From a virus, in the IMG/VR virus record IMGVR_UViG_3300043466_001244, positions 1 through 60,179 of that record: DNA of 60,179 nt. One strand, written 5' to 3'. Below are positions 18,301 to 25,238 of this stretch, piece by piece. The translations under genes were made by a program, and so were the position numbers. The stretch's first letter is position 1, and each line of letters begins with the position of its first letter. The notes under the pieces are model-generated. The model ran no database searches. It was not told the DNA's origin and was given only the letters and a program-made list of their open reading frames with translations.

Positions 18301-19098
18301 ATTCGGGCGCTGAACCGCGGAGGGCAGGCGACCGAGCAGAACTTTACGCCGGAACACATGCGGAAGAAGGCGAGCATCCCGTGGCCATCAGACCTTCCTT
18401 TCTTTGGGCTGCCAGCAGACTCGCCGCTACGACGTTACCTGTCCAACATCGATTTGTTTTACGCCGGACCCGTCAATCTAGTTTCTTCTGGCACTGGCAA
18501 CAGCTTGCTGGACAAGGCAGGTAGCGGTATTAAGAACACGTTGCTCAATGTGCTGGGCCAGAGCAACCCGCTCATCAAAGGCCCGCTGGAAGTCCTGACC
18601 AACAGACAGTTCTATTCCGGCCGAGAGATGTCCGACTTGTACTCCATGCTGGAACAACCCCTGGCGCCAGCGGGATTGGGCCAAGTTGGCCGATTGGCGG
18701 AGCAGGCTATCTCCAACGCTCCCGGCGGCTCGCGCCTGCTAGGTGTCGCGCGTCAGCTGCTGGATGACCGGATCCCCAATTTTGTAGACCGCCTGCCCAA
18801 GGTGTTCTTCAACGCTGGAACCGGCCTGACCTTTGAGGACATCGACCAAGAGAGAACCAAGCAGCAAGCGGCGCGCCAGATGCTCAACAAGATGCTTGAG
18901 TCCACCCCCGGTGTCCGCACGTACGAAAACGTCACCGTCCCCGACGAAGTCCTGCGCTCCATGCCCAAGCAGCAGAGGGACATGTACCTGCTCTACAAGA
19001 TCGTCCAGTCCGAAGCCGCCAAGCGGGCGCGGGACAAGAAGAAGGCAGAGTTGGCACTGGATCCCCTCCAGGTTCTAGGGGTGACGCAGCAGTTCTAG
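15376..19098 (+). CDS. 1240-residue internal virion/ejection protein
   Basis: The largest protein of the phage and the last gene of the morphogenesis unit. Residues about 50-140 have Gly/Ala/Leu-rich helices with the pattern WLLDTPGAVVRGGLSGG ... GRELLRQYG ... LLLDPLTYASLGL, which reappears in the 196-residue protein at 43517. The rest is helical and charged, with no lysozyme or transglycosylase motif that I can see. Size, place and composition fit the large internal proteins of short-tailed phages. Its stop shares the CTAG palindrome with the stop of the convergent integrase gene. Confidence 0.5.
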   Translation: MPRSPLFDIYDPDGLLQQQAQLGLLPEDDEELDPLGIAPLSRRKPQLSDLMPEEEKRGMLQTLASAGSSGLAGLGWLLDTPGAVVRGGLSGGPGKALSALWDTTDERVDGRELLRQYGMVGDQDNWGNFGGGLAAELLLDPLTYASLGLNQIVGKGAKTAAGNIVQNAGLLDDFGVHARNVLGKGEREALREATARSVLGSVPEGAARDAAMRDFLGAGGTEAMMDQPLARMNRISLPGFSSDATDLYGKAVGDWAAKAGDALGESMMTNPYTGRIARGVQAAFDPSVMGFVDRDKQLDAQTIMAARKQRERADRLALSGLQYDANQALRQAGSSLSETDLSDSLRVVAEGGEAPSSLSQYLELPAVQTLMNYVSGYRDEAVEQAKKLGLPLEEFRSRTGGDWFPRQQLAFDKPQLPQWPEGTVPPERLKRQQTRGSKPIAFDDNLSRGRDEAYDVMGQTDTLNRMSLDADLQQALRGAKNEDVRGILERWFADPQNNAPPRMRDASLDDFIQREDGSVDWSQASGPSNDLYGWMDSMDEEGNYLYKAPPLPANHPLNQQAQSLREQLQAVPHGSNDPNLLSSLRAQLSAVSEQIPLAEREVWRDKLHTRLADFVRGMDPQHAATGLPVFGQNSFNELSRYVLGRGRTEVNAQEMLKILKRQAENTAADAVTGGVNYTAADALKALGMTGETAPDVLRETLGVNSLDDISFNKKYIDDWSKTLERGRTPPELSPALEAYDNYTKRFKALALLWPSRYSRDAYSGAFSAATKKAFSLSDWLTGTQINNGDYAGLLRKIKDLPRYRDLPTDDAKLRQYLVEQGAEGLGTSTANDELLSGAGNAGLRGMYPGAVAPDTESLLDRAKRATWRDWLNPFSISTASGNTNPILEAGDRAAQFTDAGNRHGSYLTLIRKGYAPNEAARIANLTQVDYRPEAFTNFERDVLKRAFPFYSYTKGITPLIADQLATNPAGMMGQSIRALNRGGQATEQNFTPEHMRKKASIPWPSDLPFFGLPADSPLRRYLSNIDLFYAGPVNLVSSGTGNSLLDKAGSGIKNTLLNVLGQSNPLIKGPLEVLTNRQFYSGREMSDLYSMLEQPLAPAGLGQVGRLAEQAISNAPGGSRLLGVARQLLDDRIPNFVDRLPKVFFNAGTGLTFEDIDQERTKQQAARQMLNKMLESTPGVRTYENVTVPDEVLRSMPKQQRDMYLLYKIVQSEAAKRARDKKKAELALDPLQVLGVTQQF

Positions 19099-20009
19099 CG
19101 CATCCCGGCCATATCTAGGCTAGGCACAGCCCGCTTCAGATCCGACAGAATCACGGGGTCTAGGTAGTGCCTTTTCATGCCGGGGGTCAAATGACCTAAG
19201 TGTCCGGTGGCGTCCATTCCCGCTAATTGGGCGTAAGTTGCACTGGCCCTGCGCAGGTATTTGCCTGACCCCGTCAGACCTGCACGTTTGACAAGTGCGC
19301 GCATGGCCACTATGATCCGGCTCCTTCCGACCAGTCCACCGAAAATCTTCGGGCCGCGACGGGGCAGGGAGCGAATGGATTCCAAGGCATTAGCGTCAAG
19401 GACGACGACATGTTGCTGGCGAGTTTTCTGCAGAACCGTAGCCAGACGATCCCCTCGCAGGGAATCGTAGGTAATGGCCAGCAGATCCCCCAGCCGCAGG
19501 CCGCTGCTGTAGCCGACCAGAATCCACGCGGGAAGCAGGATTCGGTGCGGGCAATGGAGCGTACCCCCCGGCATCTCCGCGGCTACCGCAAGCAGGTGGC
19601 GCATCTCGTCATGGGTCCAAGCGCGGACCATCGGCAAGGTGTGCTTGACACGGCGGATCGGCCGTGTACAATCGTCCACCACAAGGCCGTCTCGGAGGGC
19701 GGCTCGTCGCAGGGTGCTAAGCATCCGGCGATGGTTGTTCACCGTGGAGGCGGCGAGATGACCAAGGGCATGCGTGAGGTACGCATCAATGTTGCTGACG
19801 GTCAAGTCGGCCACCCCCCAAGGGAGCCGCTTGGTCAGCACAATGAGTTGCTCTCGGTAGCCGGGAGAAGCCCCCGATTGGAGGGCGTAAGCCTCCGCGA
19901 ACTCTCTGAGAGTCATGTTGTTTTCGGAAAGTTTGTGGATCTGGTTGAGGGGGGTGAGACTACCCCCACTTTTGGATCCCGCAAGTCCCCTGCTATACTC
20001 GGCTCGCAT
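19095..20009 (-). CDS. int: Tyrosine recombinase (phage integrase)
   Basis: A 304-residue protein. An N-terminal SAM-like core-binding domain (residues about 32-115) is followed by the catalytic domain: Arg172 in SGLRLGDLL, Lys195, a KYLR box II at 250-253 where HxxR is usual, His273 in LGH and the nucleophile Tyr282 in KRHYLDP. It carries out site-specific integration and excision. ATG 20009 has an AGGGG site seven bases upstream; ATG 19916 would give a more usual N-terminus. The gene points away from the candidate att site just beyond its start. It is the main evidence for lysogeny. Confidence 0.9.
   Translation of the reverse strand: MRAEYSRGLAGSKSGGSLTPLNQIHKLSENNMTLREFAEAYALQSGASPGYREQLIVLTKRLPWGVADLTVSNIDAYLTHALGHLAASTVNNHRRMLSTLRRAALRDGLVVDDCTRPIRRVKHTLPMVRAWTHDEMRHLLAVAAEMPGGTLHCPHRILLPAWILVGYSSGLRLGDLLAITYDSLRGDRLATVLQKTRQQHVVVLDANALESIRSLPRRGPKIFGGLVGRSRIIVAMRALVKRAGLTGSGKYLRRASATYAQLAGMDATGHLGHLTPGMKRHYLDPVILSDLKRAVPSLDMAGMR
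19972..19999 (+). promoter_or_regulatory. Candidate sigma-70 type promoter for the early operon
   Basis: TTGGAT at 19972-19977 and TATACT at 19994-19999 are separated by 16 bases. Transcription would start near 20006, a few bases before the ATG at 20010 and the tRNA-like segment at 20013, on the strand of the recombination genes. The box lies inside the 5' coding end of the integrase gene on the other strand. Confidence 0.45.
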
Positions 20010-20243
20010 ATGGCACCCCTAGCTCAATTGGATAGAGTCGGTCGAAGCGGCCCCCCAAGTGGGTGGCTCTCCCGAATTCTAAGGGGGGCGGTCCTGGCTT
20101 TGCTAGTGGTCGTCATTTTTCTTCACGGCGTGGGCACTCTGCTCACCCTTCTCGCTCTCGGACAGTTGGGCCGGGCGGCGGTTCTGTTCCGCCGTGGTCT
20201 TCGGAGGGATTCGGTTCGCCGCACGGAGGCGGCTTCTTACTAG
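20010..20243 (+). CDS. Possible small membrane protein with a tRNA-derived N-terminus
   Basis: An open frame of 77 residues from ATG 20010. Residues 2-10 (APLAQLDRV) are what a tRNA acceptor/D-arm gives when translated. Residues about 27-60 are strongly hydrophobic (AVLALLVVVIFLHGVGTLL), then a basic tail follows. There is no Shine-Dalgarno site, but the predicted transcription start is only a few bases upstream, so it would be leaderless; TTG 20099 or GTG 20106 are alternative starts that keep the membrane segment. The next gene follows after 11 bases. Coding status is uncertain. Confidence 0.4.
   Translation: MAPLAQLDRVGRSGPPSGWLSRILRGAVLALLVVVIFLHGVGTLLTLLALGQLGRAAVLFRRGLRRDSVRRTEAASY
20013..20038 (+). 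other. tRNA-like 5' half, candidate attachment site
   Basis: GCACCCC-TA-GCTC-AATTGGATA-GAGT matches the acceptor 5' strand and D-arm of bacterial tRNA genes such as tRNA-Arg. GGGGGGC at 20083-20089 could pair with GCACCCC with one mismatch, but no acceptable anticodon or T arm can be folded between them, so it is not a functional tRNA gene. A tRNA fragment beside an integrase gene is the classical look of a phage attachment site. Its complement also supplies the AGGGG ribosome site of the integrase. Confidence 0.5.
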
Positions 20244-20254
20244 GAGGTGTACAG

Positions 20255-21109
20255 ATGACTAGTTTGCCACGGAAAATCATTGGCATGTCCAACACGGACT
20301 ACCACTCGCAGAACGACGCTCTCGGTCGCAGCTACCTGCACTCGGTTGCCAAGTACGGCGGCGAGGCACAGCACTGGCTGGACCTGGGTTACTCCCTGTT
20401 CGGGGGGAACGCCGGCACCCGCACCGGCAGCAAGTGGGACACCATCGTTACGGCGGTGTGCGAGGGGAAAAAGTTGACTGACGTTCTTGCCATTCCTCCC
20501 GCTGCTGTCCTTGCCAGCAACGGCCACCGCCGCGGGGCCAAGTACGACCAGTGGAAGGAAGAGGCAGAGCGCAAGGGGTTGATCGACTGCAACGCTGAAG
20601 AGGGCTGGCAGTTTGAGATGATGCTGGATCATCTCATGGCCAACGCTGCGGCCAGAAAGCTGATTGAGCAGACCACTGAAACGCAGGTGTCTGTGTTCTT
20701 CCAGCTGATGGGGCATCTGTGCAAGGTGAGGCCGGACGGCTGCACCCCGAGCCTGTGGTGGGACATGAAGTCCACTAGCAGCACTTGGGACAAGGTGTTC
20801 CGCAGCGCGATTGATTTCGGCTACGCGGAGCAGGAGTGGCTCTATGTCCAAGGGGCTATGGCTCTCGGCATGGATCACTTCCGCATGCCGTTCATCTTTT
20901 GTCAGACCATGGCTCCGTTTGGATGCCGGGTCTTCTATCTGCCAACGGAGATTGTTGAGGAGGCGGGCCTGCGTATGGCCCGCGTGATGGAGGAGGTTCG
21001 TCTGAGGCGGGAGACGGGGGTCTATGAGTCCGCAGATGCGGGCGAGATCACGGAACTCCAGTTCCCGAATTGGGCGAACAAGAAGGAGGAGGAGGTACTC
21101 ACAGTATGA
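20255..21109 (+). CDS. RecE-like PD-(D/E)XK exonuclease
   Basis: A 284-residue protein from ATG 20255, chosen because AGGAGGTG lies just upstream; longer in-frame starts are unlikely. The PD-(D/E)XK core is visible as RPDGC ... WWDMKST (Asp170, Lys172), followed by FGYAEQEWLY, the motif of RecB/RecE-type nucleases that places a Gln/Tyr near the active site. An early region with GSKWDT fits the His/Asp helix of the fold. It would resect double-stranded ends to expose single strands for the Erf-type protein in the next gene, with which it overlaps by four bases. Confidence 0.75.
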   Translation: MTSLPRKIIGMSNTDYHSQNDALGRSYLHSVAKYGGEAQHWLDLGYSLFGGNAGTRTGSKWDTIVTAVCEGKKLTDVLAIPPAAVLASNGHRRGAKYDQWKEEAERKGLIDCNAEEGWQFEMMLDHLMANAAARKLIEQTTETQVSVFFQLMGHLCKVRPDGCTPSLWWDMKSTSSTWDKVFRSAIDFGYAEQEWLYVQGAMALGMDHFRMPFIFCQTMAPFGCRVFYLPTEIVEEAGLRMARVMEEVRLRRETGVYESADAGEITELQFPNWANKKEEEVLTV

Positions 21110-21753
21110 CTGACAGTAACCACATCTTGGGACCGTCATCGTCGCCCGACACAAGCGAGTTAACCAAGGCGCTGGCAAAGGCACAGGCGGAGTACAAGCA
21201 CGTTGAGTTGGACGCCGCGAACCCGCACTTCAAAAGCAGGTTCTCGTCCTACGCGACCTGCTGCGATTCGTTGCGTGGCCCGCTAACAAAGAACGGCCTT
21301 GCCCTGCCGGACTTCCGGCCAGGGTTGGTCGGCAGTCAGTGGGTGCTGGTTGGCACGTTGCGTCACTCCAGTGGTCAGTACATCACGGGCATCGCCCCGC
21401 TGGTGAACGGCAAGGGTGACATGCAGGGGTTCGGATCGGCGGTGACTTACGCCAAGCGGACACTGCTGATGAGCCTGACTGGCGGGTTCAGTGGGGAACC
21501 CGATGACGATGGCGAGGACAACCGCGTGCAGGCCACCAGTCGGCCGGCACCGGCGAACTCCGCTGCAGGGCTGCAGCGAGAGCAGGGATGGAAGACCAAG
21601 ATCGCTGAAGCGGCCGACGAGGCTGCGGCGAGGAAGGTGATGTCTGAGGTTGAGTTGCGTCTTCGCGAGAAGGCCATCGACCGCAGCGTGTTCGATAGGT
21701 GCAAGGCGGAATTCGTCCGCCACTGGCAGAAGGAGGCCGTTGCTCATGGCTAG
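21106..21753 (+). CDS. erf: Erf-family single-strand annealing protein
   Basis: A 215-residue protein starting at ATG 21106 behind GGAGGAGG, overlapping the exonuclease stop as ATGA. The N-terminal domain has the Erf pattern: LTKALAKAQAEYKHVELDAANPH, then the Y-T--DSLR---LTKNGLALP block, then GSAVTYAKRTLLMSLTGG, then acidic residues DDDGED. Erf proteins anneal complementary strands in phage recombination and circularisation. It is flanked by the exonuclease and SSB, a classical recombination operon. Confidence 0.88.
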   Translation: MTDSNHILGPSSSPDTSELTKALAKAQAEYKHVELDAANPHFKSRFSSYATCCDSLRGPLTKNGLALPDFRPGLVGSQWVLVGTLRHSSGQYITGIAPLVNGKGDMQGFGSAVTYAKRTLLMSLTGGFSGEPDDDGEDNRVQATSRPAPANSAAGLQREQGWKTKIAEAADEAAARKVMSEVELRLREKAIDRSVFDRCKAEFVRHWQKEAVAHG

Positions 21754-22105
21754 TTCGTTTAACAAGTTCATCGGTGTTGGCAACCTCACCCGAGACGCTG
21801 AGTCTCGCATGGTCGGCGAGTCGGAAGTTGCCCGGTATGCGGTCGCCATCAACGGCCGCAAGCGGAAGGATGGTTCGCAGGATGTGATGTTCATGGATTG
21901 CGACCATTGGCGTGTCGGCAATGTGCTGGCCTACCTCACTCGCGGCACCACGGTGCTGGTCGAAGGTGAGTTGGAGCAGCAGCACTGGGAGAAAGACGGC
22001 CAGAAGAAGTCGAAGGTTGTCCTTCAGGTTCAGCGTGTCCAGCTGCTTGGCGGCAAGCGGCAGGAAGCGCAGGCGGAGGAAGAAGAGTTCGCTGAGTTCC
22101 GTTGA
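21746..22105 (+). CDS. ssb: Single-stranded DNA-binding protein
   Basis: A 119-residue protein from ATG 21746, eight bases inside the erf gene, with AGGAGG nine bases upstream. The OB-fold pattern of bacterial SSB is clear: FNKFIGVGNLTRDAE, VARYAVAINGR, DVMFMDCDHW, LTRGTTVLVEGELEQQHWEKDGQ, and an acidic C-terminus (EAQAEEEEFAEF) for partner binding. It is short for the family. It protects single strands made by the exonuclease and helps Erf. A hairpin follows the gene. Confidence 0.92.
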   Translation: MASSFNKFIGVGNLTRDAESRMVGESEVARYAVAINGRKRKDGSQDVMFMDCDHWRVGNVLAYLTRGTTVLVEGELEQQHWEKDGQKKSKVVLQVQRVQLLGGKRQEAQAEEEEFAEFR

Positions 22106-22128
22106 TTGCTGGCGCGGTTACACGCGCC

Positions 22129-22178
22129 GCCCGGGGTTGAGGGCCGGACCCTCCGACCGGCCCTCCCCCGGGCTTCTT
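22129..22178 (+). terminator. Strong hairpin after ssb, possible attenuating terminator
   Basis: GCCCGGGG (22129-22136) pairs with CCCCGGGC (22166-22173), and inside it GAGGGCCGG pairs with CCGGCCCTC; TTCTTT follows. A smaller hairpin (GGCGCG, six-base loop, CGCGCC) lies at 22111-22128. The T-tract is interrupted, so read-through into the helicase gene is likely. Confidence 0.55.
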
Positions 22179-22197
22179 TCAAAACAAGGATGTTTTC

Positions 22198-22788
22198 ATG
22201 CTCAGACTGCGCGACTACCAAACGGAAGTGATCGAATCGCTGCTGGACGCAATGCGCCGCGGTGTGAAGTCCACGCTCGTTGGGCTTTTCACCGGCGCCG
22301 GCAAAACCGTGATCTTCACTGCACTCGCGGATCGCATCGAAGGGCGCACGCTGATCATTGCTCCGATGCGTGAGTTGGTATGGCAGGCCGCTGACAAGGT
22401 TCGTCAGGTCACCGACTCTGACCCTGACATTGAGATGGCTGACTTCGTTGCCGAGCGGGACTACTGGCCGGCGAAGGTGGTGGTCGCATCGAAGCAGACG
22501 CTGCTGTCCAGCCGCCAAGGCGAGAAGCGATACCGCAGATTCAATGGGTTCTCTCTCGTCATTGTGGACGAGGCGCACATGCAGTGCAGCGAGCCGGTAA
22601 TTGAGATGTTGAAGTTCTTTCAAGACCAAGGCGCGATGGTCGCAGGATTCACGGCCACGCCGTTTCGGATGGACGGCAAGCCCATGCTAAGGAGTGACGC
22701 ATGCAGTTCTATCAAGAGTCAGTCTGTAACTACGACCTCCAGTGGGCCATCGCCAACGGCTGGGCAGTGCCGCCTGTTTGCAAGCTGA
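22198..22788 (+). CDS. Superfamily 2 helicase, first RecA-like domain (split gene, part 1)
   Basis: A 196-residue frame. It has the Q-motif region LRDYQTEVIESL, Walker A FTGAGKT (Thr32-Thr37 within residues 29-37), motif Ia IIAPMRELV, DEAH at 124-127, and motif III TATP at 152-155. After about residue 166 (GKPMLRSDA) the frame no longer looks like a helicase and ends 30 residues later. The second domain continues in another frame from 22701. Either the gene carries a one-base frame change or the helicase is made as two chains. Confidence 0.8.
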   Translation: MLRLRDYQTEVIESLLDAMRRGVKSTLVGLFTGAGKTVIFTALADRIEGRTLIIAPMRELVWQAADKVRQVTDSDPDIEMADFVAERDYWPAKVVVASKQTLLSSRQGEKRYRRFNGFSLVIVDEAHMQCSEPVIEMLKFFQDQGAMVAGFTATPFRMDGKPMLRSDACSSIKSQSVTTTSSGPSPTAGQCRLFAS

Positions 22789-23762
22789 GCCGGGTGGAGT
22801 CGCTGGATCTAAGCAAGGTCAACATTGTCGGCGGCGACTTCAACCAGACGAAGCTCGCCGCGGAACTGAACAAGGAAAGCAACTTGCACCGCGCCTGCAT
22901 GATCACCGCTGAAGAGATGGAGGGGCAGACCGTCCTCTTCACCGGCAGCGTGTTCGCAGCCAAGGGTGCGACTGAGTACCTGACCAGGAACTACGGGATC
23001 CCCGCCGTCTGTGTCTGGGGCACCATGCCCGATGAGGAGAGAGCCGATGCACTCGCAGCCTTTAAATCCAAGCAAGCCAAGGTCTTGGTCAATTGCCAAG
23101 TGGTTGCCGTGGGCTTCGACTACCCGCCCACAGCAACCCTTATCCTTGCCAGACCAACCCGCTCCCGATCTTTCTGGCTTCAGTGCGTTGGCCGAGCCAC
23201 TCGCCCTCTCCCCGGTGTCGTTGACGGCGAGGGTCTTCTCACACCTGCCGACAGAATTGCTGCGATCCAGCGTTCGGATAAGCCTCATTTCAAAATTGTT
23301 GACTGCACAGCAGGAACTCTGGATCACACAGTCATCACAAGTGTGGACATGTTCTGCACCTCGCCCGACGAGGAAGTCAAAGAAGCGGTGCGTAAAGCAG
23401 CGGCGCAGTCTCCACTCTCGCAGGAAGAGATAGACGCCTTGGCTGCGGCAGAGGCGCAGAAGAAGGCAGAGAAGATCGCCAGCGCCAAGCTCATCGAAGA
23501 GATGCGCCGCAACACTCAGGGGCGTGGCGAGGGCCGCATCCACGGCAAGGATGTGGACATCACATGGAAGGGCGTCCGCTCAGTGGGCACATACAACAAC
23601 CCGCTCAAGGGAAAGTACGCCGGCTACAAGCTGTCGGAGTTGCCCGATCACTACGTTCAATGGGCGGCTGGTAACGACAAGCTGAATGGCTGGATCAAGT
23701 CAATGTTCAGGAAGGAACTGGGGAGGAGACATGGCAGAGAAGAACGATTTGTTAGTCGATGA
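22701..23762 (+). CDS. Superfamily 2 helicase, second RecA-like domain (split gene, part 2)
   Basis: A 353-residue frame starting at ATG 22701 with AAGGAGTG five bases upstream, inside the end of part 1. QFYQESVCNYDLQWAIANGWAVPP is the usual inter-domain segment. The helicase C domain follows: TVLFTGSVFAAKG, VLVNCQVVAVGFDYP, LQCVGRATRPLPG (motif VI). Near the end, GKYAGYKLSELPDHYVQWAA resembles the small C-terminal domain of ExoX-type proteins. The good ribosome site supports real separate translation. Together the two parts would unwind DNA or remodel recombination intermediates. Confidence 0.8.
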   Translation: MQFYQESVCNYDLQWAIANGWAVPPVCKLSRVESLDLSKVNIVGGDFNQTKLAAELNKESNLHRACMITAEEMEGQTVLFTGSVFAAKGATEYLTRNYGIPAVCVWGTMPDEERADALAAFKSKQAKVLVNCQVVAVGFDYPPTATLILARPTRSRSFWLQCVGRATRPLPGVVDGEGLLTPADRIAAIQRSDKPHFKIVDCTAGTLDHTVITSVDMFCTSPDEEVKEAVRKAAAQSPLSQEEIDALAAAEAQKKAEKIASAKLIEEMRRNTQGRGEGRIHGKDVDITWKGVRSVGTYNNPLKGKYAGYKLSELPDHYVQWAAGNDKLNGWIKSMFRKELGRRHGREERFVSR

Positions 23763-23982
23763 GACGGTGTCGGAGATTCTTTGGAGGTTCGATGTCACGC
23801 ATGCGTTCCCACCGGAGCATGCTTTTCAACAAGGAGGTTCGGATGTTGTTCGCAAAGTTGGTTTCTGGAGGCGAGTGTGGGCTTTCCTCAACGCACCCAT
23901 TAGCTTTCGCCGGTCAGCTGTGGCACCGGGTAATCGTCAACCAGGAGCAGGTGGCCCGGGTGGCCAAGCAACTGGGGCTTGA
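23731..23982 (+). CDS. Small protein of unknown function
   Basis: An 83-residue frame starting at ATG 23731 with GGAGGAG just upstream. The first 35 residues (NDLLVDETVSEILWRFDVTH) look coding. The rest overlaps the next gene by 140 bases in another frame and becomes Arg/Gly-rich, so the true end may have been earlier or the overlap is accepted. It overlaps the helicase by 32 bases. Confidence 0.4.
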   Translation: MAEKNDLLVDETVSEILWRFDVTHAFPPEHAFQQGGSDVVRKVGFWRRVWAFLNAPISFRRSAVAPGNRQPGAGGPGGQATGA

Positions 23983-24361
23983 GCCCGAGGTCTGCCGTGG
24001 CGTGGTGCGGATCCTGAAGTCTGTCGGAGGGGTGCCAAGCCAAGAGAGACTGGCCGTCATCTGCCAGCTGGACCCGGGCTACAACGACAAGGATGTCGGT
24101 GAGGTGTTTGGCCGGACGGCGGAATGGTCAGCAAGCGTGCGGCGTGACGCCTCGCTGATCCGGCAGGCCGAGCCCATCCTTCCACAGCTGGAGTGGTACG
24201 ACGAGGGGCTCAAGCCGTTTGACCCCACGCCGTCTGAGATCCTGCAGCGTGCCTTGGAGGTTCGCAGCTACCGGGGGATGGACCGTCAGCCATCGCCAGG
24301 GATTCGCGCTTACACATGGAGGGGCCGTGTTTCATCGTTCTTTTCAATCAGCGTTGAATAG
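23843..24361 (+). CDS. Protein of unknown function in recombination operon
   Basis: A 172-residue protein. ATG 23843 is chosen because AAGGAGG lies five bases before it. Residues 20-60 contain a helical region (QEQVARVAKQLGLEPEVCRGVVRIL) that could be a helix-turn-helix. Later there is WSASVRRDASLIRQAEPILPQLEW. It may bind DNA, which fits a place between helicase and nuclease, but no family is recognised. Confidence 0.5.
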   Translation: MLFAKLVSGGECGLSSTHPLAFAGQLWHRVIVNQEQVARVAKQLGLEPEVCRGVVRILKSVGGVPSQERLAVICQLDPGYNDKDVGEVFGRTAEWSASVRRDASLIRQAEPILPQLEWYDEGLKPFDPTPSEILQRALEVRSYRGMDRQPSPGIRAYTWRGRVSSFFSISVE

Positions 24362-24938
24362 TGGGCACCGGGCCGAGCGGGCGTGGGTCGATGACCTGCG
24401 CTCCGCCGGCCGGTCGGCGGCACATGGCCGGAAGCTGGTGATAAAGGGGCACAACAAAAACAAGGATCACTGCGAGACTCCCGACGCAGTTGTCCTGTTG
24501 AGCCTGGAGATCAAGGAGCGATCCATCTCGTTCACTTGCCCGGAAGATTATCCCTATGAGACGGTCTTCGTAGATGACATGCACGGCCTGGCAAAGGAAA
24601 CGCTGAAACATTTCGCCTACATCTACAAGAGTAAGCCCACCGGCAAGTGGGTCTGGATCACACCCTTAGATCGCGACGATCAGTGGACAGAGCAGGTGGT
24701 GTTTGACCGTGGTCGAAAGCATGACGTTCCCATGTTAGTAGCGCCAAAAAGTTGCTTGCGTTCGGCGGACGAATTGACCAAACTTCTTTACCCACATCAG
24801 CTGCTGGAGTTCGTAGACGGTGACACAGGAATCTTCATCTCAGGAGGAGGCGCAAGTGAAGCAGTTAACAAAACGGATCCAGCTGCTAGAGGCCGAGGTC
24901 GCAAGGCTCCAGGCAAAGCTGATCGGAATGTGGGGTGA
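24327..24938 (+). CDS. PD-(D/E)XK family nuclease
   Basis: A 203-residue protein from GTG 24327, which has GGAGGG in front. The fold signature is HRAERAWVDDLRSAG followed by TPDAVVLLSLEIKER: an early Glu helix, then PD, ten residues, and E-x-K. This is the catalytic core of PD-(D/E)XK enzymes such as phage resolvases and repair nucleases. The C-terminus is Arg/Lys/Gly-rich. It overlaps the preceding gene by 35 bases. A resolvase or recombination nuclease is likely; exact substrate unknown. Confidence 0.6.
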   Translation: MFHRSFQSALNSGHRAERAWVDDLRSAGRSAAHGRKLVIKGHNKNKDHCETPDAVVLLSLEIKERSISFTCPEDYPYETVFVDDMHGLAKETLKHFAYIYKSKPTGKWVWITPLDRDDQWTEQVVFDRGRKHDVPMLVAPKSCLRSADELTKLLYPHQLLEFVDGDTGIFISGGGASEAVNKTDPAARGRGRKAPGKADRNVG

Positions 24939-24945
24939 AGCATGA
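24856..24945 (+). CDS. 29-residue leucine-zipper micro-protein
   Basis: From GTG 24856, with AGGAGGAGG right before it, a frame of 29 residues reads MKQLTKRIQLLEAEVARLQA and ends KLIGMWGEA. Leu and Ile recur at heptad positions, so it should form a short coiled coil. It lies inside the end of the nuclease gene in another frame and its TGA overlaps the next ATG as ATGA. The strong ribosome site and coupling support a real gene. Function unknown. Confidence 0.5.
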   Translation: MKQLTKRIQLLEAEVARLQAKLIGMWGEA

Positions 24946-25238
24946 GCTTTCTTCCCCTGTTCTCCAGGCCGCAGAGGTTGTACGAAAACATCCTCTCGTT
25001 CCGCACGCTCAGCACCAACATCCGCACATGGGTGGAGCGAGACAAGCGTGGCCCAAATGACCAAGAGGACTTTGTTACTATCAACGCCTATGTGCAGGCT
25101 AACCGGCAGGTGATTGATAGCCAAGCGATGATTGACACAGCTGAGATGCTGACCAAGCAGTTCCCAAGAATCTGTGCCGTGGAAGTCCAGAACGGCAGTC
25201 GTACTAACGGTGTTATTATTTACCCGAGGTGGACATGA
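24942..25238 (+). CDS. Small protein of unknown function
   Basis: A 98-residue protein starting in an ATGA overlap. It has an Arg-rich start and a C-terminal block AEMLTKQFPRICAVEVQNGSRTNGV that resembles IKLLAEQFPSLTLVEARHSNG in the protein at 27731, so the two may be distant paralogues. No catalytic motif or membrane segment is seen. Confidence 0.55.
   Translation: MSFLPLFSRPQRLYENILSFRTLSTNIRTWVERDKRGPNDQEDFVTINAYVQANRQVIDSQAMIDTAEMLTKQFPRICAVEVQNGSRTNGVIIYPRWT

Noticed and set aside
19410-20009. A + strand gene antisense to the integrase
   Set aside because: The long open frame is the shadow of the integrase gene; only the part after 20010 has independent features.
20013-20090. A complete tRNA gene
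   Set aside because: The acceptor 5' strand and D-arm are good and a near-matching acceptor 3' strand exists, but no five-pair anticodon stem or T arm with a normal loop can be formed between them.
22690-22710. Programmed -1 frameshift joining the two helicase parts
   Set aside because: No X-XXY-YYZ slippery sequence or following stem was seen, and a good ribosome site precedes the second start.
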